From NCBI GenBank assembly GCA_015039315.1, contig WIDE01000010.1:273236-337235 (forward strand): DNA of 64,000 nt, read 5' to 3'. The notes under the pieces are model-generated. The model ran no database searches. It was not told the DNA's origin and saw nothing but the letters and a program-made list of their open reading frames with translations. Shown piece after piece: positions 57,396 through 64,000 of the stretch; position 1 is the first letter of the stretch; each line of letters begins with the position of its first letter. The position numbers and the translations under genes are program-made. This stretch comes from Clavulina sp. PMI_390 (Eukaryota; Basidiomycota; Agaricomycetes; Cantharellales; Hydnaceae).

Positions 57396-58956
57396 TCATC
57401 CGTCCTCCCAGGCTTTCCGGTACCAAGGAACCATGGTCTGATCACGAACGCAAGGAACGGTCTTGTTTAACCATTCAAAATCATTTTTATCAAGCTGCGA
57501 GCGTTTGTTTACCACAAGGGTATGAATGGCGACGCATGATGAGCTATGGGGAAGTGCAGAAAGGGCAGGTGTTCGGGAAGATATCATTCTACGAATCGCT
57601 CCACCTGAGAGCTTCGTGCAGTCCCCAAAATCAATTCTCTGCAAATTAGGACATGGGATTGGAGGGAGGGTATCCGAAGATAGATTACTTCGGTCAACCG
57701 GGTTAGCTGATAACCCCTCAATTGTCAGGGATTGAACGACAGCATCAACATCGCCGAGCTCAGATTGGACCACGAGGCCTTCGAGGTTGACAAGCTTGGG
57801 CACAATCTGCGGGAATATTTTCTTGCATGATACTGTATTACCTCCATCGAGGTGTAATTCTCGTAGAGGAAGCACCGAATAGGGTTTCCAATGGTCTTTC
57901 AAGGATTCGAGAACCTCCTGATCGAGACCAGGATAGATGCGAAGAACTTTCAGATTGGGAGCAAGCATGCGCTTGAACAAATCCTTGGGCGGCCATATGA
58001 ACTCCACATATTCAAGATGTGGCATCGCAACCTGTGAGGTGTGGGCTGGGACAGAATCTAGGAAACGTCCGAAAGTGACCTCAGCCGCTCGAAGGTTTGG
58101 GAGCTGCTCAAAAAGGGCGACGACATCATCGGCACCATTCCAGATATCAAGCACTGTGAAGGAGATGTTCGTAATCGACGAAAGGCACGTAAAGTGCCTG
58201 ATCCTTGTATCGATACCCCCACAATCAATAGACAGCGTCTCCAGATACCCAAAGTCGCGACGTTCAATCGCTTCTGCGAGGTCGGCATACTCAAAGGTGC
58301 TACGTCCATGCAGTCTTAGCTCGCGGAGGTTCTGGGGAACAAGCGCTAAATAGTCCATAACTGGGTCGGTCCTGGCATGATATATCGCGAGAGATGGTCG
58401 AAGAGCCGCCATGAGCGCCTTCTCGGGATATTTCCATCGTGGGGATGACGCCCATGTGCGGATAATTTCTGTGGACTCTTCATGGGATCCAACTCCTAGT
58501 TCCAGGGTAAGGTCTGTCACACCTCGCATTTCTGGAGTTGAAGAGGATCTTTCAGTCCACACCGAAAGCATGCGGTTGGAATTTTGAGGGCGCTTATTCC
58601 GAATCCAGAGACTTCTCCAGAGCCGAGGGGTAGTGACAGCGACAGTCCGCCACAGGCTGCAGACTGCGCCAAGAGCTACAAATAAAATGTGAGCAAGTTA
58701 TATGGTGGGGCGTAAGAAGCACTGTACTGGAAGGAGAAGAGGAATCCCATTGGGATTGGTAAGCCTTGCTTCCAGCGTATACCATGATCTCTGAAAGAAG
58801 TTCATTGGAGAGCCTCGAGATGTAACACATAGGGGGCAGTGGTGCTGCTGTTGTACGTGTGGGACGTTGAGCAGATGCTACGACATCTCGTGGTTCCAGC
58901 CCCGCTGATAATCTCGTGCTTCGGTTTGTCGTTTTCTTCCTTGGTCGGGTTGACAT
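57396..58956 (-). CDS. F-box protein, family D member 1
   Basis: About 502 residues in two exons. Exon 1 begins MSTRPRKKTTNRSTRLSAG at 58956 and ends with ...SSSPSS near 58728. The second starts near 58675 as TLGAVCSLWRTVAVTTPRLW and runs to 57396; the phase-1 junction keeps frame. The F-box is YISRLSNELLSEIMVYAG plus the W-R-T-V segment after the intron. The C-terminal region is leucine-rich with LRELRLHGRSTF, FGYLETLSIDCGG, LPNLRAAEVTF, LKVLRIYPG and LRELHLDGG, an LRR-like solenoid. It ends with NDFEWLNKTVPCVRD, conserved in member 2 at 60227. The basic N-terminus could act in nuclear import. Likely an SCF receptor with unknown target. Confidence 0.8.
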
Positions 58957-59465
58957 TGTTTCATATACCTAGAGTTCAAGGCGCGAATCAAGAAGAGCGG
59001 ATGAGTGTCCCTAGTATTGCCCATCTATGGGAGCAGATACACGCCTATCACAGTCTGACGGATCTCGAGTGCTGCACTACAAGGGCTGATGAAATCATGA
59101 TTGAATTCTGTATCGTTCAGGGTAAGAGGGACCTGAACACCTACTTCAAAACCCTGACGCATCAGCAGGTGCTAGGGAGATACGATTGCTGAAGTTGGGA
59201 GTTTAGTAACTAGAACAACAGCAAAAAAAAAACTCGCGATTCGCGTCTAAAGCTGACCGTGTGACACCCTCATATGTTCAGGCGCCACAGTCAAAGCAGA
59301 ATCGGCCCACCCAACCAATGTCGTCCAATATTTTCTAGGCCCTAAGCAGGAAAAAAACCTAATCTCTGCGACCGATCACTCCTTGTCGTCATGCCCAACA
59401 CCGCCCCCGCTCCGCCTCCTGCTTTGCCTTATCCTTGATGTTCCAATGTTGTAAAACTCCCGCCC
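58957..59465. other. Intergenic between the two duplicated units
   Basis: The F-box gene's promoter, then a junction region with a short A-run near 59223, then from about 59310 the copied leader of the small gene. The frame at 58839-59192 overlaps the F-box start antisense and has no support. Confidence 0.5.
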
Positions 59466-59910
59466 ATGTCCGAAACCGAATCGGGGAATCAAGGCACCCA
59501 GGCTATCCAATCCTTGCTTGAATCGCGCTCACCCTTGAGAACAAACATATAGGCTCACCGGGATGCTCTTGATTAACATCGCCCTAGTACCACCATTCAT
59601 ACTACACAACCGACCTCTGCTGTATCTGATCCTCCTGTGATAGTACAATGCGTACATATTGAATGGCATTCATGCGGGCAGCTGGCAAGACCTCGCCAAA
59701 CGCAAACGTGCTACTGTGCAGGATGGCGATGAGCTCGCGAGCGGGTACGGGAGCGCAGTTGCCAATGATGACGGCGGTTCGGTGCTGTCAAAGATGTGTC
59801 CAGAAGACAACTTTTCACTCAGAGGCTTCTGCCTTGGTCCGAAAGTACAGGTTAATATGAAGTGCGAGACGAATGGAGCAGGCTCTTCGGTCATAAGGGG
59901 CGTTCGCTAA
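59466..59910 (+). pseudogene. Broken copy of the small unknown gene
   Basis: Paralogue of 56596-57060. It begins ATGTCCGAAACCGAATC with MSETESGNQGTQAIQSLLES, but loses one base where the intact copy reads LLGIAL. In the resumed frame there are stops near the IQAHQD position and after the following DALN. From about 59660 the frame is open again and reads GSWQDLAKRKRATVQDGDE, then CPEDNFSLRGFCLGPKVQ to a stop at 59908-59910. The C-terminal half could be read from an internal ATG, but the gene as duplicated is inactivated. Confidence 0.65.
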
Positions 59911-60226
59911 TCTATCACGCATGGTTGACTTCACCTTATATTCTGCAAGTATTTGATGCCCCACTTGTCATAATTGCCATACCCTTTCCCTATATTTCGT
60001 ACGTATAGTTTCAGCACACCAGCTGCGGCCCGTGCTCTGATTTTACATTCTGCCGCAGGCATGCTTATCGGCCCACAACACATTGATTCTTCGAGGTCTA
60101 GCGATACACAAGAATTGCCATCGTGGCGTAGGGAGAGAACTCGCACGGTCAGTCACCAGAGATCCCTCCATTGGATTGACTTGAGTCGTACGATGGAACG
60201 GTACTTGTGGGTCAACCTGTACCCAC
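59911..60226. other. Convergent intergenic region of the second unit
   Basis: 3' flanks of the broken small gene and of the F-box gene, corresponding to 57061-57395 in the first unit. No supported gene. Confidence 0.5.
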
Positions 60227-61798
60227 TCATTCATCCTCCCAAGCTCTCCGATACCAAGGAAACACGGCCTCCTCGCGAACGCAAGGAACGGCTTTATTCA
60301 GCCATTCGAAATCAGTTTCGCCCACCTGAGAGTATTTGTCTATCACAAGCGTATGAATAGGAGCGCACGGTAAATTTTCAGGAAGGATAGAGAAGGCAGG
60401 CATTCGGGAAGCAATCATTCTGCGAAGTGCTCTCCCGGCGAGCATTTTGCAATCCCGGAAGTCAACTATACGCAATTTTGGACACGGGATTGCAGAAGAG
60501 CTGTGCGGGAATATGGTGCTGCCTTCAACAGAGTCTGACAGTGACCTCTCGATAGTCAGGGATTGGGCGACCACATCGACGTCGCCTAACTCAGAACGGA
60601 GCACGAGGGCTTCAAGGTTCTCAAGCTTGGCAACAAGCCGCGGGAAAACCTTGCTGCAAGACCGAGTATTACCACCATCGAGATGCAATTGTTGGAGAGG
60701 GAGTGTTGTATAAGGCTTCCAATGTTCTTCCAACGATTCAAGAACCTCCTCATTACCAAATCTAGGGCAGACGCGAAGAACTTTCAGTTTGGGTGCCAAT
60801 ATTCGCCTGAACAAATTCATAGGTGGCCACAGAAACTCCGCACGCTCAAGACATGGCATCACGATCGGTGACGTTTTGATCGCCACAGAATTCGGAACAC
60901 TCCCAAAGCTCATCTCTGCCTCTCGAAGGTTTGGTAGCTGCTCGAATAGTGCAACGGCACTGTCAGCAGCGTTTGAAAGGTCAAGCTTCGTGAAGAAGAT
61001 CCTTGTAACTGAGGAAAGGCTTGGCAGATGAGTGATATCGTTGGGGATACGAACAGAGTGCAAAGACAATGTCTCCAAATGCGCAATCCCTCGCTGTGCG
61101 ATTGCATTTGCGATCGCTGCATAATCGAAGGTGGTGCCTGTGCTTCCATGCAGTCTCAGAAGACCCAGCTCCTGAGGCGCAAGGGCCAAGCATTCTATGG
61201 CTGTAGTGACCTCAGTATGATATAGAGTGAGAGATGGCCGAAACTCTGTTATCAGCTTCTTCTTTGGAGAGGTCCATCGTGGCGATGACGCCCACGTGGT
61301 GATGAGTTGTTTGAACTCTTCATGGAACCCTGCTGCTTCTTCAAGAGTGATGTCTATCACGCCCCGCGTTTCTTCCACAGAGGCGGATCTTTCGGTCCAT
61401 AGAGAAAGTTGTTGCTCAGAAACCCAAGGACGTTTACTTCGAATCCGAAGACATCTCCAGAGCTGAGGCGTAGCGATGGCGATACTCCGCCATCGCTTAC
61501 AAACTGCAACAAGAGCTATAAAATAAAATATGAGCAATTTATACAGCGAATGTATGAGAGAAATTTTACTGGAGGGAGACGACCAGTCCCACGAGAACCT
61601 GCAAGCCTTGCCTCCAGCATGTACCATAATCTCTGCAAGAAGTTCATCAGGAAGCTTCGAGATGTAGCAAGTGGGGTGTACTTGGACTGCTGCTGTGAGT
61701 TTGAGCGTTTGGGTAGCCACTGTCGAGTCCCTATTTTCCGATTTTACCAGCAATCTTGCTTTTCGGCTTGTCCTTTGTTTCTTGGGTCGAGTTGACAT
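60227..61798 (-). CDS. F-box protein, family D member 2
   Basis: The closest relative of the gene at 57396. The frame is open from ATG 61798 to 60227 (523 codons). A 54-base intron (about 61569-61516, GTAAAA...TATAG) almost certainly lies inside it; being a multiple of three without stops it does not close the frame. Removing it gives SSPSS|TLVAVCKRWRSI, matching the spliced junction of member 1, and a protein of about 505 residues. F-box: YISKLPDELLAEIMVHAG plus CKRWRSIAIATPQLW. Leucine-rich strands follow the member-1 order (LGLLRLHGST, HLETLSLHSV, LPNLREAEMSF, LQQLHLDGG). The end is DFEWLNKAVPCVREE. Likely an SCF receptor. Confidence 0.8.
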   Translation of the reverse strand: MSTRPKKQRTSRKARLLVKSENRDSTVATQTLKLTAAVQVHPTCYISKLPDELLAEIMVHAGGKACRFSWDWSSPSSKISLIHSLYKLLIFYFIALVAVCKRWRSIAIATPQLWRCLRIRSKRPWVSEQQLSLWTERSASVEETRGVIDITLEEAAGFHEEFKQLITTWASSPRWTSPKKKLITEFRPSLTLYHTEVTTAIECLALAPQELGLLRLHGSTGTTFDYAAIANAIAQRGIAHLETLSLHSVRIPNDITHLPSLSSVTRIFFTKLDLSNAADSAVALFEQLPNLREAEMSFGSVPNSVAIKTSPIVMPCLERAEFLWPPMNLFRRILAPKLKVLRVCPRFGNEEVLESLEEHWKPYTTLPLQQLHLDGGNTRSCSKVFPRLVAKLENLEALVLRSELGDVDVVAQSLTIERSLSDSVEGSTIFPHSSSAIPCPKLRIVDFRDCKMLAGRALRRMIASRMPAFSILPENLPCAPIHTLVIDKYSQVGETDFEWLNKAVPCVREEAVFPWYRRAWEDE

Positions 61799-62323
61799 TG
61801 TTCCGGTATCTGAAGTCTTTAGTGACTATATGCGAAGCAACGGGGCTCATGAGTGGACGAGAGGCTCCATCGATACTCATGAGTGGGATTGAACACCCAC
61901 CTGATGCACAATCGGGTCGATCTTTAGTGTTTATTGGGCACAGTAGATTATATGTCGCAACGAGTATGTAAGGTCTAAGCGCTGGCTTGGGACCGCTAGT
62001 ATTAGTAGGTGCTAGAAAACATGACTCCGAAAGTGTGAAGGAAGGCGCTCAAGACTTTCTTACCCCAAAAATTATGGCGTATGGTGGTGGTGGTGGTGGT
62101 GATTTTATTCAGAGCGTGTAGTTGTCCGTTGTCTCAGTTGAACATGTGACGCTGCAGTGACAAGCAAGAGCGGCCCATTCAAGGCGGCATCTGAATTGAT
62201 CCCAAGCTGACAAGCGGCAACAAGCATATGACAGTGAATGAGACGTCCAGTACCATTTGTGTTACAATGCGGTGGAAGCCCACTATGGGGTGAATATGCG
62301 GTAAAATCCATGAGCTACAGTAA
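61799..62323. other. Intergenic between family D members
   Basis: Promoter of member 2 and 3' flank of member 3. It holds a short GGT microsatellite at 62083-62100. Small open frames are unsupported. Confidence 0.5.
62083..62100. repeat. (GGT)6 microsatellite
   Basis: Six tandem GGT triplets in non-coding DNA, about 220 bases beyond the stop codon of the adjacent F-box gene. Confidence 0.9.
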
Positions 62324-63944
62324 TCAAAAGAGCACATAACCCTTCGGAGCGACGGCGACTTTCTTCGATGCGTTCTTCGACTCATACACGCAGCTGAAAT
62401 GAGGGACCGACTTCCGAAGCCACGGGAGTACCTCTGATTGAATGTTTGGGCATCCGTCAATGATGAGGGTTTGAATGGGGTGGGTGGACGAGGTAATGGG
62501 GTCTATGCCGACCAACGGCCTCTCATCACTTCGCTTTGGAGGGGGGCCTTCTACAGATGGAGATATTGACGGGGTAGTGGTCATGCCAAGATGTGCACGA
62601 ACCATGTCGCGGATCGACGACCCGCTTAACGATGCCGATCGCGAGAAATCGACATGTTGAAGGTTTGGGCAAGGGAGTGGTCTGGGTTCGGTAGAGGATG
62701 CAATGGATGATCGCCCGGCGAGAAGACGCACAGCGGGGTTAAAGTCATCGCCACAACCTGTGACGTGTAGAACCTCGAGCTGCGGTAGACTGAGAAGAAT
62801 GGTGCAGAGTGAACTGGCTTGCTTGCCAACTCCGCATCGATTGAGCCGCAATTCTCGGAGGGGAGGAGCACCGAATTGAGCCCACTGTTGCGACAGCAAT
62901 TGACCAACGTCAAGTGGCGTGCGACCTAGGTCAAGAAACTCCAGTTTTGGAGTGGAGATTTGCGGGAGGGCGTTCGTCCAATGACCAGTACCGGCCAAAC
63001 TCAGTCGTCTGAGATTTGAATAAATAAGTTTTCGTTGATGATCGGGTGAGTCGTCGACCCTGTCCTCCCGGCCGTTCCGCTCAAATGAAAGCTCAAGTTC
63101 CTCAACTTGAGAGAAATGATCGAGAAAACGCAGGAGTCGTGTAAAAGGCCAAGTAATCGCAATTTGTCGTAAACGACATATTCGAAGAGCGCTACAGTCC
63201 GGCAGATCCTCGATTTCGATGGTGTCAATCTTCCCCAACTCCAGTATGCCCAATCTTGTACCAAGAATCTGGCACCTCGCTATGAGTGGGGAGCATGCAA
63301 ATGGGGCATCGGCTTCTCGACAGACAATATGGGCAAGACCTGGCGTCATTAGAGTAGGTAGCAGAGTCAGAGCCTCGATAGGGAGCCAATCAGCGAGGAG
63401 ACCAATTGGGGTACTTGGATCCTTCGCAATGCGGGGTGAGGAAAACCACTGTCGAAGGAGAGCACTCGTATCGAATTGTCGAGCGAGACGAGGCAGATGG
63501 AGCTCCGTTACAGCTCTTAACGAGTTCTTTGAGGATGATCTGTGCGTCCAGAGGCGCATTTGCTCTAATGGATTCTTCGGATGTATGCGAAGAACTCTCC
63601 ATAGAGATGATGTGCTTAGTGCCGCGCTTCGCCAGCTTTTACATACCCCAGAGACCTCTGAGAATGGAATAGGCACGGTTCAGAGACAGTACAAGGTCAC
63701 TAAATGTAAGCGGTACGAGAGCAAGAGGTGACTTACTAGACTGATGGCTCTTTCCAGAGAATACGGCGATCATCATCACTTCGGAGAGCACATCATATGG
63801 TAGTTTAGCCACATGACATCTCTTGCGGTTCTCTTGGAGTTCTTGCTTCTTCAAGGCATCATCCACTTGTGTTTGCAATACAGCAAGACGCTCCATGCGC
63901 TTGCTGTCATCCTCTGGTGTTCGCTCGCGCGCCATCTGCAACAT
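62324..63944 (-). CDS. F-box protein, family D member 3 (5' end near window edge)
   Basis: Two exons: about 63944-63737 and 63657-62324, phase-1 junction, about 513 residues from the first in-frame ATG. The frame stays open upstream to 63971 without another ATG, so an upstream exon outside the window is possible. A coiled-coil helix (MERLAVLQTQVDDALKKQEL) precedes the F-box CHVAKLPYDVLSEVMMIAV and, after the intron, VSGVCKSWRSAALSTSSLWRVL. The leucine-rich C-terminus has LRRLSLAGTG, LEFLDLGRTPL, LRELRLNRCG, LEVLHVTGCG and LQHVDFSRS. These LRRs are more regular than in the other F-box proteins of the window. It ends in a basic KKVAVAPKGYVLF. Likely an SCF receptor. Confidence 0.75.
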
Positions 63945-64000
63945 CCTTGAGGCAGACTGGGCGCGCGACACTTGAAGAAATAATCGACATGAGCGAACAT

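Noticed and set aside
1..64000. Transposons, tRNA genes, CRISPR arrays, bacterial-type operons
   Set aside because: I looked for terminal repeats, transposase or reverse-transcriptase motifs and tRNA A/B boxes and saw none. CRISPR arrays and operons are not expected in this eukaryotic sequence.

Overview
The window is nuclear DNA of a filamentous basidiomycete, most likely an Agaricomycete. Coding regions are split by many short GT..AG introns of about 50-80 bases. The gene content fits this group: large F-box families, a basidiomycete-type GH16 glucanase family, a DUF6534 membrane protein and TKL-like kinases. A Cantharellales (Rhizoctonia-like) origin is possible but is only an impression. 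Exon boundaries below were read by eye from splice consensus plus frame continuity. No tRNA, rRNA, CRISPR array or intact transposon was seen.

Layout. 0.6-2.7 kb: an atypical septin-type GTPase. 3.4-8.8 kb: two related F-box genes, the second broken, flanking a different F-box gene on the other strand. 9.1-16.6 kb: three intact tandem GH16 beta-glucanase genes on the minus strand, with the same intron positions and shared upstream sequence. 18.3-23.9 kb: three tandem F-box paralogues on the plus strand, the first with a decayed N-terminal half. 24.0-28.8 kb: two divergent housekeeping genes, the SUMO ligase NSE2/MMS21 (minus) and carnitine O-acetyltransferase (plus). 29.1-30.6 kb: another F-box gene. 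30.8-38.3 kb: two tandem kinase-like paralogues (minus). 38.7-41.6 kb: V-ATPase proteolipid and the ER protein ROT1 (minus). 43.0-45.7 kb: a DUF6534 membrane protein (plus). 49.3-50.8 kb: proteasome beta-6 (PRE7). 53.2-56.2 kb: a 926-residue protein of unknown function. 56.6-61.8 kb: a duplicated convergent pair, each made of a small plus-strand gene facing an F-box gene; the second small gene is broken. 62.3-63.9 kb: one more F-box gene.

Conserved single-copy genes of the core cell machinery (NSE2, CAT, VMA11-like, ROT1, PRE7) are therefore interleaved with rapidly duplicating families: ten F-box loci, three GH16 genes and two kinase-like genes. The F-box proteins are probably substrate receptors of SCF ubiquitin ligases with varied C-terminal recognition regions. 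The GH16 enzymes are secreted glucanases. The most interesting items are the F-box birth-and-death array, the GH16 array with conserved promoter blocks, the kinase pair lacking the beta-3 lysine and carrying an unrecognised shared C-terminal region, the septin with an altered G4 motif, the dual mitochondrial/peroxisomal signals on carnitine acetyltransferase, and two GC-AG introns.
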